Below are positions 36,575-45,438 of a DNA stretch of 64,000 bases, piece by piece; position 1 is the stretch's first letter, and each line of letters begins with the position of its first letter. A program made the translations under genes and the position numbers. The notes beneath the pieces are model-generated. The model worked only from the letters and a program-made list of their open reading frames with translations. It was not told the origin of the DNA and did no database searches. The DNA comes from Dolichospermum flos-aquae CCAP 1403/13F (lineage in GTDB: Bacteria > Cyanobacteriota > Cyanobacteriia > Cyanobacteriales > Nostocaceae): contig NZ_CP051206.1 in assembly GCF_012516395.1 (NCBI RefSeq), positions 62,001-126,000 on the forward strand, given 5' to 3'.

Positions 36575-37169
36575 GATTTTTTGTGTGATCATGTTAATTA
36601 ATTTGATAGCGAGGATGGCTACTGTAGTAGTCCGTCTTCGCGTTTTTGTAACGAGAATAATTATATTAGCTAGTTTGTTACTGTTGGTGAGTTGTCAAAG
36701 CCACAACAATTCCTCAATCATTCCCGCTAATGTAAAAATAGCACGGGTTGTGAGTGGACAAAGTTTGGAAGTTTTGGGAATGGAAGCACAACCCAATTTA
36801 ATTTCCCAAGTCCGATTAATTGGTTTAGATGCACCAGATATCCGCCAACTTCCTTGGGGTGAGGATGCAAAACAATTAGTAGAAGGTTTAATTGGTGGTG
36901 CAAATCAAGCTGTGAATCTGGAATTTGATTTAGAAGCTAAGGATAAATTTAACCGAACTTTGGCTTATGTATGGAAAGATAAACTGTTGTTAAATGAAGA
37001 AGTTGTCAAACAAGGATATGCTTTATTTGTAGCGCGATCGCCTAATCACAAATACGACCAACGCCTAGAACGCGCCCAACAATGGGCAAGAATCATGGGA
37101 AAAGGCATTTGGAATCCCGATAAACCCATGCGAATCACCCCCGGAGAATTTCGCCGTCTCTCTCGTTAA
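36564..37169 (+). CDS. Thermonuclease (SNase)-like lipoprotein
   Basis: Up to 201 residues. A hydrophobic signal ends in the lipobox LLLVSC, and then a staphylococcal-nuclease (OB) fold with VKIARVVSGQSLEV, RLIGLDAPD, KFNRTLAYVW and LLNEEVVKQGYAL. Of the catalytic Arg/Glu/Arg set, R in VRLIGLDAP and R in FNRTLAYV are visible; the usual E of the TxEx segment is less clear. Starts at 36564 (overlapping ferredoxin), 36591 and 36615 are all possible; the last gives the best lipoprotein signal. It degrades nucleic acid outside the cytoplasmic membrane. Confidence 0.8.
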   Translation: MRTKIFCVIMLINLIARMATVVVRLRVFVTRIIILASLLLLVSCQSHNNSSIIPANVKIARVVSGQSLEVLGMEAQPNLISQVRLIGLDAPDIRQLPWGEDAKQLVEGLIGGANQAVNLEFDLEAKDKFNRTLAYVWKDKLLLNEEVVKQGYALFVARSPNHKYDQRLERAQQWARIMGKGIWNPDKPMRITPGEFRRLSR

Positions 37170-37173
37170 AAAA

Positions 37174-37236
37174 CGACAACTGACAACCGACAACCGACAA
37201 CCGACAACTGACCACTGACCACTGACAACCGACAAA
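37174..37236. repeat. STRR array, 9 heptamers (cgacaac/tgacaac/tgaccac) directly before a start codon
   Basis: Nine 7-nt units run from 37174 to 37236; the inositol monophosphatase ATG follows at 37238. No Shine-Dalgarno sequence fits in the remaining space. Confidence 0.9.
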
Positions 37237-37237
37237 T

Positions 37238-38041
37238 ATGCAAATTTTTCTAGATATTGCTACAGAAGCAGCTTTAGCCGCAGGTGTAGTTTTACAAGAT
37301 TATTTAGGTAAATTAGAAGACGCAATCACCGAAAAAGGCCGTCCTGGTGATTTAGTTACCGCTGCTGATAAAGCTTCTGAACAGGTAATTTTAGAAGTAT
37401 TGCGTCGCCATTTTCCCCAACATTCTATCCTGGCTGAAGAGTCGGGAAAACTGGGAAATCAAGATAATGAATTTCTCTGGGCGATTGACCCTCTTGATGG
37501 TACAACCAATTACGCCCATCAATATCCCTGTTTCGCTGTTTCTATTGGTTTGATGATTCAAGGTGTCCCCAAGGTGGGAGTAATTTATGACCCTTTTCGG
37601 GATGAGTTATTTCGGGCTGCTGCTGGTTTAGGTGCAACCCGTAACCGTCGCCCTATTCAGGTTTCTCAAACAGCGGAATTAGGTAAAAGCCTGTTAGTCA
37701 GTGGATTTGCCTATGACAGACGGGAAACCCCTGACAACAATTATGCCGAGTTTTGTCATCTTACCCATCTTACCCAAGGTGTGAGACGTGATGGTGCAGC
37801 AGCTTTGGATTTAGCTTATGTAGCCTGTGGTCGAGTTGATGGTTATTGGGAAAGGGGAATTGCGCCTTGGGATGTTGTGGCTGGGATAATATTAGTCCAG
37901 GAAGCGGGAGGAAATGTGACTGCTTATGATGGGACTCCGATGAAAATTGAGTCGGGAAGAATTTTAGCTACTAATGGTTATCTGCACGATAGCCTCAGTC
38001 AAGAATTGATGAAAGTTCCCCGTTTAGCAAGTTGGACGTAA
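37238..38041 (+). CDS. Inositol monophosphatase family protein
   Basis: A 267-residue Mg2+-dependent phosphatase. Metal-binding motifs: EES near 67-69, WAIDPLDGTTNYAH (about 85-98) and WERGIAPWDVVAG (about 204-216). It could act on inositol phosphate, histidinol phosphate or other small phosphate esters; the family alone does not tell. It follows the nuclease gene by 68 bp on the same strand, its leader being a heptamer array. Confidence 0.92.
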   Translation: MQIFLDIATEAALAAGVVLQDYLGKLEDAITEKGRPGDLVTAADKASEQVILEVLRRHFPQHSILAEESGKLGNQDNEFLWAIDPLDGTTNYAHQYPCFAVSIGLMIQGVPKVGVIYDPFRDELFRAAAGLGATRNRRPIQVSQTAELGKSLLVSGFAYDRRETPDNNYAEFCHLTHLTQGVRRDGAAALDLAYVACGRVDGYWERGIAPWDVVAGIILVQEAGGNVTAYDGTPMKIESGRILATNGYLHDSLSQELMKVPRLASWT

Positions 38042-38566
38042 TTTTTCTATGATGTTTGTGGGTTAGAAACTTGCGTTTTTTCATGAGTCGGTTTTAACCG
38101 ACTTTTGCTATTAGACAGGGAATTTATTCAGGGGAAACGCATCTAAATTATCTTGACAAAATACTATGTTAGTGAATCAATTTGTAAAAATATCTAATTT
38201 CATTCAAAAATTGATTAATTTCTCGATTAAAATTCTAAAAATTTAATAAATTTAGGGTAATTATTTATTGTTAATAATAAATTTATTTTGTTCTTGGTGT
38301 CAAGAAAGAGGAATTAGAATTAGTGGACCTCCGTTGGGAAGACCACCAAAAAATGTTAGTAAAGAAAAAAAGAAACAAGCCTTGGAAGATGAGAGAATTC
38401 GTAATTGTATTGAGGGGAAATTTGGCTGACAATGAACAACAAAAACTCATGTTTACCTCTTAACTGAATAACCAAGAAGTTCTGATCTTGCCTTTTCCCA
38501 CTTTTTCAGCAAGCCCTAATTAATCAAGATAATGGACCGGAAAACCATTCTCGTCGGAGTCAGTTT
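38042..38566. other. Gap with insertion-sequence debris
   Basis: This stretch holds an IS end-like sequence (38129), a decayed transposase C-terminus (about 38273-38428) and the first in-frame part of a second decayed transposase (from 38507). No intact gene. Confidence 0.6.
38129..38428 (+). pseudogene. Remnant of an IS5-like transposase
   Basis: The frame ending near 38428 reads CQERGIRISGPPLGRPPKN and then DERIRNCIEGKFG, a segment typical of IS5/IS1182-like transposases just before the conserved G(Q)GKRRF region. It then meets a stop. Only about 50 residues remain. The sequence caggggaaacgcatct at 38129 is a likely terminal repeat, similar to the ends of the 126-bp MITE at 19100-19225. 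Confidence 0.5.
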
Positions 38567-38903
38567 ATGAAGCGGATTGTCGATTTTTCCAGATCATCTC
38601 AACTGAATTTACAACTCGCCTATTATCCGCCTGATCACAGCAAGTACAACCCAATAGAACGCTGCTTTGGTTGGTTAGAACAACATTGGAATGGTAGTTT
38701 ACTTGATACTGTTGAAACCGTACTGAATTTTGCTCAAACTCTCACATTTAAGGGTAAAAATCCTGTTGTCAATTTGGTAGACAAGCTTTACTCCTTACTG
38801 AGTTAAACTCACAACTTTAGCGATGGCAGAACTTGAAACACAGATTTACCGCCTCCCTAATCTCAAAAAATGGTTTGTGGAAATTTTTACTAAACCAGTA
38901 TAG
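38507..38903 (+). pseudogene. ISAzo13-like transposase remnant, frameshifted
   Basis: The frame from 38507 reads QQALINQDNGPENHSRRSQF and continues to NPIERCFGWLEQHWNG, which are the second Asp and the Glu regions of an ISAzo13-type DDE transposase. A shift near 38795 ends that frame at 38806; the expected tail (SGVKLT-like, then ETQIYRLPNLKKWFVEI) continues in another frame to TAG 38901-38903. The N-terminal half is missing. Confidence 0.75.
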
Positions 38904-39084
38904 TTATTGGATCATCTTTTTTGTGGAGGTCTCTAAAATGGTTCTAACCCACCATAAGCAATTCAAAATTAATAAAGCAGGAGAAAAAATGAATTTGACG
39001 ATCTGAACTATTTTGGATATAATGGAGATAAGAAACAGAATCATTTAGCTCATCTGCCATGTGTAGAAGGAGTAACGATGCCGC

Positions 39085-39579
39085 CTAATCAGCGGCATCA
39101 GCCATTTTATAGGCTTCATATTCTTTTTGTAGTTTTCGCTGCCGATGTGGTTGCGTCACCAAGTATGCTGTCCACAAAAGCACATATCTGTCGCGTTTAT
39201 CTAAAATTACAAGATAGTCTTCACTGTCTAGCCACAGACAAATACGTTTATTCCCTTTTCTGTCATTTTCCCAAACTTTAATAGCAGGATCTTCAGAGTT
39301 TTCAATTATAGGGCGTAACCAGCGAATACGTTCACAACGGCGAAAATCAGGAATGCGTTCTGTTTCTTGGCTGCCTTCTGATGTAATGTGCCAGAAGGTA
39401 GCTTCTTTATCTTGCAATAAAGGATAACGTTTAAGCCCAAATCTTATACCTTTAAAACTAGGTTTACTATCAATAAAATCCCCTTTGAAGATGGTGTAAA
39501 CTGCCTCTAAGTAAGCTTCCGAATTACCACCATAATCATTCAATAAAACTAGAGGTGGTAGCCATATAGGCTGTTTCAT
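39085..39579 (-). CDS. Unrecognised soluble protein, possibly nuclease/toxin-like
   Basis: A 164-residue protein from the ATG at 39579 (MKQPIWLPP), chosen because GGAGG lies 7-8 nt before it; a longer frame starts at 39606. It is soluble, with conserved-looking blocks RRCERIRWLRPIIENS, KVWENDRKGNKRICLWL and YVLLWTAYLVTQPHRQRKL. The pattern and size recall phage/mobile-element BECR-type (barnase-EndoU-like) nucleases, but I cannot confirm this. Its stop lies in a hairpin (39077-39099). It stands between transposase debris and a TnpB element. Confidence 0.55.
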   Translation of the reverse strand: MKQPIWLPPLVLLNDYGGNSEAYLEAVYTIFKGDFIDSKPSFKGIRFGLKRYPLLQDKEATFWHITSEGSQETERIPDFRRCERIRWLRPIIENSEDPAIKVWENDRKGNKRICLWLDSEDYLVILDKRDRYVLLWTAYLVTQPHRQRKLQKEYEAYKMADAAD

Positions 39580-39654
39580 TGTAAAACCTCCGATGCTTGC
39601 CAGCAAAGAAGATTTACCTTATTTTCCAGATAGAGAGTAGTTTTGGTTAGGCTT

Positions 39655-39790
39655 TGACACTCCCCTGGCTAAAGCCGAGGGGATTCTACATTCATCGTCA
39701 AAACTTGCTCAACCAGGCTTGCACCAAGTAGAGTAGTGGCTTCAACTCCTGTAGCGTTACTTTGGGGATGCCCTCCCCTAGCTTTTGCAA
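39655..39790 (-). ncRNA. Predicted omega-RNA (reRNA) at the tnpB 3' end
   Basis: By analogy with known TnpB systems the guide RNA scaffold covers the tnpB 3' end and the right end of the element. The terminal hairpin (ccccT-ggct / agcc-gAgggg) and the tail GTGTCA are seen. The same layout with a different stem sequence but kept pairing occurs at 35798-35835. The guide would be the host sequence just outside, starting near 39654 on the minus strand (AAGCCTAACCAAAACTACTC). The 5' limit is a guess. Confidence 0.45.
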
Positions 39791-40874
39791 GATTTAAAAT
39801 ATTAATTGCTGCATTTGTATCTCTGTGAAGATACGATCCACAACTACAATTATGAGTGCGAGTTGATAGAGATTTTTTGACAATTACGCCACAACTAGAA
39901 CACTTTTGAGAAGTATAGTGTGGAGTAACAGCTATAGCAATCTTGTCAAATTTAACAGCAAAATATTCAATCCATTGTCGGAACAAATACCAACTAGCAT
40001 CACTAATTGATTTTGCTAAACAATGATTTTTTACCATATTTGAAACCCTTAAATCTTCGTAGGCGACTAAATCGTTAGATTTGACTACGCAACGCGCTAT
40101 TCTCTTAGCGTGTTCTATACGTTGCCTACTTACTTTTAAGTGCTTTTTGGCATAAAGTTTTCTAGCTTTTTTTCTGCAACTAGAACCTTTATGCTTTTTG
40201 TAAATCCGTCTTTGAGAATGTTTGATTGATTTTTCAGCCTTTCTCAAAAACTTAGGGTTAGGTTCATGATGTCCGTTAGAGTCAGTGTAAAACGACTCAA
40301 TACCAACATCTAATCCGATTTCATTACCCGTTTTCGGTTGAATATCTACAACATCAATGCCGATACAAACCTGAGCATAATATCCATCTGCACGACGGAT
40401 TAAGCGCACTCGTTTAATGTCTTTAAGTTCGTAGGATTGAATATCCCATTTGCCTAATAATTTGAGTTCACCAATCTCTTTCTTGTCGGTAAAAGTGATG
40501 CGTCGCTTTGTTTTATGTAGCTTCCACCCTGATGTTTTATATTCAACGGAACGGCAATCTTTTTGAAAACGGGGGAATCCCTTTTTACCAGACTTTTTAG
40601 ATTTACAGTTGTCGTAAAACCTTGATATAGCAAACCATCCTCTTTCTGCGGCTGATTGCACAGCCATTGAGTTTAACTCAGCAGTAAAAGGAAATTCTTT
40701 CCGAAGTTCAGTAGAGTATTTATTCAGGGCAAACTTATCAACTTTTAGTTCACGTGGTGCATCCATCCAATACCTAATCGCTTTATTGCGAACGAATTGA
40801 GTAGTCCGAATTGCATCATCTATCGCGTTATATTGATGCTGTTTACCCTTGACTTTATACTCTAGAACTATCAT
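39669..40874 (-). CDS. tnpB: RNA-guided endonuclease TnpB
   Basis: A 401-residue TnpB, full length, no frameshift. The RuvC triad is intact: D189 (GLDVG), E273 (AYEDLRV), D352 (HRDTNAA). The zinc finger C325, C328, C343, C345 is present. The N-terminal part is the usual basic WED/REC-like region. It would cut DNA next to a short TAM using the omega-RNA from its own 3' end, helping the element persist. The tail after about 365 (GGHPQSNATGVEATTL) is typical for cyanobacterial copies. Confidence 0.95.
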   Translation of the reverse strand: MIVLEYKVKGKQHQYNAIDDAIRTTQFVRNKAIRYWMDAPRELKVDKFALNKYSTELRKEFPFTAELNSMAVQSAAERGWFAISRFYDNCKSKKSGKKGFPRFQKDCRSVEYKTSGWKLHKTKRRITFTDKKEIGELKLLGKWDIQSYELKDIKRVRLIRRADGYYAQVCIGIDVVDIQPKTGNEIGLDVGIESFYTDSNGHHEPNPKFLRKAEKSIKHSQRRIYKKHKGSSCRKKARKLYAKKHLKVSRQRIEHAKRIARCVVKSNDLVAYEDLRVSNMVKNHCLAKSISDASWYLFRQWIEYFAVKFDKIAIAVTPHYTSQKCSSCGVIVKKSLSTRTHNCSCGSYLHRDTNAAINILNLAKARGGHPQSNATGVEATTLLGASLVEQVLTMNVESPRL

Positions 40875-40936
40875 TGCTTTATTTGTTTACGACCTATTAA
40901 TATAGTAACATAGATAGGAAACAAATAGGAGACAAG

Positions 40937-41095
40937 ATGAAGACTGAATATATAAGAATTAGAACGACACCGCGCAGATTCCATAAACTAAAGTTATTAG
41001 CCGAACAAAAAGAATATTCTGTAACTAGACTAATAGAAGATTGGATAGACAGTCTGCCAGATCCAGTGTCAATGCAGGATAAATCCTGCAACTAG
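40937..41095 (+). CDS. Small ribbon-helix-helix-like protein inside the TnpB element
   Basis: Fifty-two residues, MKTEYIRIRTTPRRFHKLKL then LAEQKEYSVTRLIEDWIDSL, a beta-strand plus two helices as in CopG/Arc-type DNA-binding proteins. AGGAGA lies 6-7 nt before the ATG. It is divergent from tnpB with 62 bp between them, so it could repress the shared promoter region. Its last nine codons lie within the left-end repeat shared with the 35798-36165 element. Confidence 0.65.
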   Translation: MKTEYIRIRTTPRRFHKLKLLAEQKEYSVTRLIEDWIDSLPDPVSMQDKSCN

Positions 41096-41147
41096 CCTTC
41101 ATCCCTTGTCTGAAGCACAGATGTGGCTTCCTGAGTCAGCCACATCT

Positions 41148-41804
41148 TCAAGGGTTTTCGGCATTTTCTTTATAACCGGAACGATCTCGCATTCGCTCAA
41201 CTAAAGCAATTTTAGCTGCATTGCTAGAAAGTCCTCGATTTATATAGGAAATAGTTCCAATTAAAAGGTCTGCAAGTTGTAAGATTTCTACTTCGTGAGA
41301 ATGCACAGTTTGAAGCCGTTCAATTATTTGGCGTGAAAAATCAAGGAGGTTATTAGAAAGTACATCATGTAATTTGGCAACTTTTTTTGCTCCTTGTGTA
41401 TCTTTAATGTCCAAGTAAATTCTATAATTTGCTTGTGGACTGAGAATTGTCTTGAGCAAAGTAAAATACATTTTATAATACCAATCATCATGAGTCTGAT
41501 TGTAAACCTCATGTTGTAGTTGGGATTTATCTGCTACAATAAGACCTCGAAAATGCAAATTTTCATTATCAAAGAAATAATCTATTAATTCGAGATAAAA
41601 CGCTATTTTAGCGGGTGAAACCTTTATCCATTTAATTTCAAATTCTGGTTTTAGATCATGTTTTTTCTTAATTTCCCGGATATGAACTGAAATTTCTCGC
41701 GTTTTTTCTAAAGGACACCAAACGGCACCCAGCACCATTATTTGTTGATGATCATTTTCTAGATGGCAGCTTTCATCACAGTAAACGTTAAAAGTTTGGT
41801 TCAT
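41148..41804 (-). CDS. DUF3800 protein, C-terminus altered by the TnpB element
   Basis: A 218-residue RNase H-like DUF3800 protein: the acidic CDES motif at 9-12, a middle YLDIKDTQG strand and LQLADLLIG near 175-183 give the expected acidic sites. DUF3800 proteins are common in defence and mobile regions, function unknown. The last eleven residues (RSGYKENAENP) and the stop are encoded by the left end of the TnpB element, so the original C-terminus is lost. The catalytic-looking residues lie upstream and are kept. Confidence 0.8.
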   Translation of the reverse strand: MNQTFNVYCDESCHLENDHQQIMVLGAVWCPLEKTREISVHIREIKKKHDLKPEFEIKWIKVSPAKIAFYLELIDYFFDNENLHFRGLIVADKSQLQHEVYNQTHDDWYYKMYFTLLKTILSPQANYRIYLDIKDTQGAKKVAKLHDVLSNNLLDFSRQIIERLQTVHSHEVEILQLADLLIGTISYINRGLSSNAAKIALVERMRDRSGYKENAENP

Positions 41805-41956
41805 GTTTTAATTTTCACATTATTAATGCTCTTTATCAAGTAGGAATTAATCAGATTTCTGCATAAAAATGAATTTCTTCCTTTGCGTCTTTGCTCCTTT
41901 GCACCTTTGCGCGAAACAAAAACCGTAGTTCATTTACCTAAAAATAGCTATAAAAA

Positions 41957-41976
41957 GGTGCGTTTCTTAACGCACC
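41957..41976 (-). terminator. Rho-independent terminator of glmU
   Basis: On the minus strand GGTGCGTT-loop-AACGCACC (8-bp stem, 4-nt loop) followed by TTTTTAT, 11 bp after the glmU stop. A similar ggtgcgt repeat lies at 18273-18298. Just beyond is the dispersed repeat gcgtctttgctcctttgc (about 41884), also seen near 61168. Confidence 0.8.
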
Positions 41977-41986
41977 CAAAAAAACA

Positions 41987-43342
41987 TTAACTATCAGTTT
42001 TCATCTTCCAACCTGGCTTCACAACTTGACGACTTCTTGCAATTACCAAAGAATCATCAGGGACATCCTCCGTTACCGTTGAACCTGCGGCTATGTAGAC
42101 ATCATTACCCAGAGTAATAGGTGCAACTAAAACACTATTAGAACCGGTTTTGGTGCGATCGCCTATAATTGTTCTATGCTTCTTCACACCGTCATAATTA
42201 GCAGTAATTGTTCCCGCACCTACATTGACCTGAGTTCCTGTTGTCGTATCACCCAAATATGAGAGATGTGATACATTAGTGCGATCGCCTAATTGGGTAT
42301 TTTTCAACTCCACAAAATTACCAATTCGACAATTAGCACCCACCTTAGCATGACCACGTAAATGAGCATAAGGTCCAATTCGAGTTTGAGATTGAACAAT
42401 ACTATCTGTAACTACAGAATAGAGAACAGTAACATTTTCACCCAACTCACTATTTTCAATTAAACTCCCCGGACCAATGCGACTACCAGCTTGAATTATC
42501 GTTTTTCCGCGCAAATGAGTTTGCGGTTCAATAATCACATCTGGTTGTAATTCCACCGTTTCATCAATAGTAATACTTGCAGGATCAATTAAGGTAACAC
42601 CTGCTAACAACCATTTTTCCTTAATCCGTCTTTGCAAAATATCGTTAGCTGTTGCTAATTGCAATCTATCATTAATTCCCAAAATTTCTTGGTAATCTTT
42701 CACATCTACAGCCATTACCTTACCAACCTGAGTGACAGCATCAGTTAAGTAATATTCTTTTTGGGCATTATTTGCTTCTAATTGAGGTAAAAACTTTGCT
42801 AAATCTGGCCAACGGAAACAGTAAATACCAGCATTCACGCGGTCATTTTCTCTTTGGGTAAGAGTGCAATCTTTGTCCTCAACTATTTTTTGGACAATAC
42901 ATTCACTGTTACGAAAAACCCGTCCGTAACCTTGAGGATTTGACAATTGTGCGGTGAGAATAGTACAGGAATTTTGATTTTCTTGGTGAGTTTGTAAGAG
43001 GTTGTTTAAAGTTTCCGTCCGTAATAAAGGGACATCACCATTTAAAATCAATAAATCCCCAGTGTAACCTTCTAAATGGGGAAGCAATTGTTGGATAGCA
43101 TGACCTGTGCCTAATTGTACAGTCTGTTCCACAAACTCCACACCATGAATTGCATTCATAGCCGTTTTTACTTCTTGGGACTGATAGCCAACAATTACTA
43201 ATCTGCGTGAAGGTAAAAGGGGTTCAGCACTTTCAATAACGCGTTCGACTAAAGATTTACCACCTAAAGAATGTAAAACTTTAGGCAGATTTGATTTCAT
43301 TCTTGTGCCTTTTCCTGCCGCGAGAATTGCTACAACAACCAT
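41987..43342 (-). CDS. glmU: Bifunctional GlmU: N-acetylglucosamine-1-P uridyltransferase / glucosamine-1-P acetyltransferase
   Basis: A 451-residue enzyme making UDP-GlcNAc for peptidoglycan and surface glycans. N-terminal pyrophosphorylase domain: [13 protein letters not shown] at 5-17, [19 protein letters not shown]-terminal left-handed beta-helix from about 250, with the acetyltransferase motifs [20 protein letters not shown] (His/Asn region) and [15 protein letters not shown]. Length is normal. Single gene with its own terminator. Confidence 0.97.
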   Translation of the reverse strand: MVVVAILAAGKGTRMKSNLPKVLHSLGGKSLVERVIESAEPLLPSRRLVIVGYQSQEVKTAMNAIHGVEFVEQTVQLGTGHAIQQLLPHLEGYTGDLLILNGDVPLLRTETLNNLLQTHQENQNSCTILTAQLSNPQGYGRVFRNSECIVQKIVEDKDCTLTQRENDRVNAGIYCFRWPDLAKFLPQLEANNAQKEYYLTDAVTQVGKVMAVDVKDYQEILGINDRLQLATANDILQRRIKEKWLLAGVTLIDPASITIDETVELQPDVIIEPQTHLRGKTIIQAGSRIGPGSLIENSELGENVTVLYSVVTDSIVQSQTRIGPYAHLRGHAKVGANCRIGNFVELKNTQLGDRTNVSHLSYLGDTTTGTQVNVGAGTITANYDGVKKHRTIIGDRTKTGSNSVLVAPITLGNDVYIAAGSTVTEDVPDDSLVIARSRQVVKPGWKMKTDS

Positions 43343-43591
43343 AGTTATATATCAGTAAATTTGCGATAAATGCTGTTTTGATTTGCTCCCTTCCAGGTCA
43401 AATCATATCAGTTAATCATCTGTAGTGGGAGTCTTCTGGAGATTTTAGATGAAAAAGAACCCATCCCACTGTTAGCGGGATAGTCTCAATTAATGAGAAT
43501 ACCTTAACAAGTAAGCGATGTATCCAAATTTCGATATTTCTTTTTCGGCACAAACTCGATATACTGACTTCAATCGGCATAAATTAAATAT

Positions 43592-44935
43592 ATGAACGTT
43601 GAAGAAGCATTACAAATTTTAGATACAGTTGTCTTTAATAAAGTTAACAGACACTTGAAAGATGTGGAGATAATTATCCTGAAAGGATCTTGGCAAGGTC
43701 TAAATTATGATGAAATTGCCAATAATGAAGGTTATACAGCCAAATATCTCCGCCAAGATGTAGGTTTCAAATTGTGGAAATTACTTTCAGAAGCATTAGG
43801 AGAAGAAGTTAATAAAACTAATTTTCGTGCAGCAGTTGAACGTTCGCATCTTAACAATAACAACATTCTACAAACAGAATTAGATCAAGATATTTCTAAT
43901 CCCATCAAAAATGAATTTTTACCAGAATACCCAAAAGGTTCAGTTCCTCTAAATTCTGTATTTTATATTCAACGCAATCTAATAGAAGAACGTTGTTATG
44001 ATACAATTCTCCAGGCTGGTTCTCTAATTCGGATTAAAGCCCCAAATCAAATGGGTAAAACATCCCTACTTGATAGAATTATCGCTCACTCAAATCAGCA
44101 AGGTTATCACACAGTAAGATTAAATTTTTTGCAAGCAGAAGCAACTGTTTTTAATGATTTAGATAAATTTTTACGCTGGTTCTGTGCTTATGTTAGTCAC
44201 AAATTAAAATTACCTTCTTTATTAAATGAATCTTGGGATGAATATAGAGGTAGCATTATTAATTGTACCACATATTTTGAAGATCACATTTTAGACAATA
44301 TCAATAACAATTTAGTTTTGGCATTAGATGAAGTAGATAAAGTATTTCAATATCCCGAAATTTCTCAAGGTTTTTTTGCCATGTTACGAAGTTGGCATGA
44401 AGAAGCAAAAACCATAGAAATTTGGGAAAAGTTACGATTAGCTGTAGTCCATTCTACCGAAAATTATGGGTCATTAGATATCAATCAATCCCCCTTTAAT
44501 GTTGGCTTAGTAGTGGAATTAACAGAATTTACGCAAGAACAAATAAAAGTTTTAGCCCACAATCATCAACTTGATTATAATCAAAATCAATTACAGCAAT
44601 TGATGTCTCTAGTTGGGGGACATCCATATTTAATTAGATTGGCACTTTATCATCTAGCACTTGGGGATATAACTTTAGAAAATTTATTGCAAAATGCGCC
44701 AACAAATGCCGGAATTTACGAAGAATATTTGCGGCGATTTTTGCATACTTTTAAAATTAATCCTCATCTAACTCAGGCATTCCTAGAAGTAGTTACGGCT
44801 CAAAAACCTGTAAGCGTAGAAACAATTTCAGCATATCAACTTTACAGCATAGGATTAGTAAAGAGAATAGGAGATAAATTAACACCAAGTTGTCAGTTAT
44901 ATCAACAATATTTTCGAGAACATTTGCAGAATTAA
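43592..44935 (+). CDS. AAA_35 ATPase with N-terminal HTH-like domain
   Basis: A 447-residue STAND-like ATPase. Residues about 1-80 form the helical N-terminal domain seen in cyanobacterial vWA-MoxR-associated/NB-ARC-like proteins (LKDVEIIILKGSWQGLNYDE, IA..EGYTAKYLRQDV), an HTH that may sense or bind DNA. An AAA_35 domain follows: Walker A APNQMGKTSLL (150-160), Walker B NLVLALDEVDKVF (about 235-247), ending in a winged-helix-like part. It has no effector fusion. It resembles the AAA_35 part of the WD40 protein at 47809. Confidence 0.82.
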   Translation: MNVEEALQILDTVVFNKVNRHLKDVEIIILKGSWQGLNYDEIANNEGYTAKYLRQDVGFKLWKLLSEALGEEVNKTNFRAAVERSHLNNNNILQTELDQDISNPIKNEFLPEYPKGSVPLNSVFYIQRNLIEERCYDTILQAGSLIRIKAPNQMGKTSLLDRIIAHSNQQGYHTVRLNFLQAEATVFNDLDKFLRWFCAYVSHKLKLPSLLNESWDEYRGSIINCTTYFEDHILDNINNNLVLALDEVDKVFQYPEISQGFFAMLRSWHEEAKTIEIWEKLRLAVVHSTENYGSLDINQSPFNVGLVVELTEFTQEQIKVLAHNHQLDYNQNQLQQLMSLVGGHPYLIRLALYHLALGDITLENLLQNAPTNAGIYEEYLRRFLHTFKINPHLTQAFLEVVTAQKPVSVETISAYQLYSIGLVKRIGDKLTPSCQLYQQYFREHLQN

Positions 44936-44965
44936 AATCAATATTTGTATTCGTGAAATTTTTTC

Positions 44966-45394
44966 CTAACGTCTTCTATTTGCACAAGATAAAGGATAAC
45001 GTTTGCCTCTCCAGGTAGTCCAACCGATAGCCCGACCTGATTTAACATTGTATCTCAAAAACCAGTTATCTTGTTCTTGACCTAAATAACGAATTGAGAG
45101 AGATGTTGAATTTGCAGAATGTTTTGCTAGTGACACCCATGCACTACCATTATCACTGAACTGTCCTACAACCTTAACACCTGATGTAGTCCTACAGACA
45201 TCACCATCACACTGAGTTTGCGGGTCATCAACTACAAGCCACTGCATTTTGGCATTACGACCGTCAATATTACAATCCCATGAGCCAAAATACCACTGAG
45301 TGACCACCTGTGAGGCATTAGTTGTCCCAAGATTAAATAATAATCCACAGGGAATCAGCATTAAACCTAACAAACACTTTTGGAGTAACTTCAT
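44966..45394 (-). CDS. Secreted small protein (DUF6006-like)
   Basis: A 142-residue protein with a signal peptide cleaved near TNAS-Q (residues 28-29). The mature part has GSWDCNIDGRNAKMQWLV, a pattern I associate with cyanobacterial DUF6006 proteins, and five cysteines that could form disulfides. Function is unknown. It is the last of four consecutive minus-strand genes encoding exported proteins. Confidence 0.65.
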   Translation of the reverse strand: MKLLQKCLLGLMLIPCGLLFNLGTTNASQVVTQWYFGSWDCNIDGRNAKMQWLVVDDPQTQCDGDVCRTTSGVKVVGQFSDNGSAWVSLAKHSANSTSLSIRYLGQEQDNWFLRYNVKSGRAIGWTTWRGKRYPLSCANRRR

Positions 45395-45438
45395 AATTTT
45401 GATTGGGGAAGTAAATTGATAAAACCTAATGAAAATTC

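Larger units (their letters stand above)
39655..41171 (-). mobile_element. IS200/IS605-type (IS1341-like) TnpB element
   Basis: About 1.5 kb. Right end (minus sense): gaatcccctcggctttagcc then aggggagtgtca, stopping near 39655. Left end: the hairpin tgtggct...agccaca at about 41121-41147 and TTATAA at 41170-41175. Contains tnpB (minus) and a divergent small RHH gene (plus). No TnpA tyrosine transposase is present, so mobility would need one in trans. The left end replaces the 3' end of the DUF3800 gene. Confidence 0.75.
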
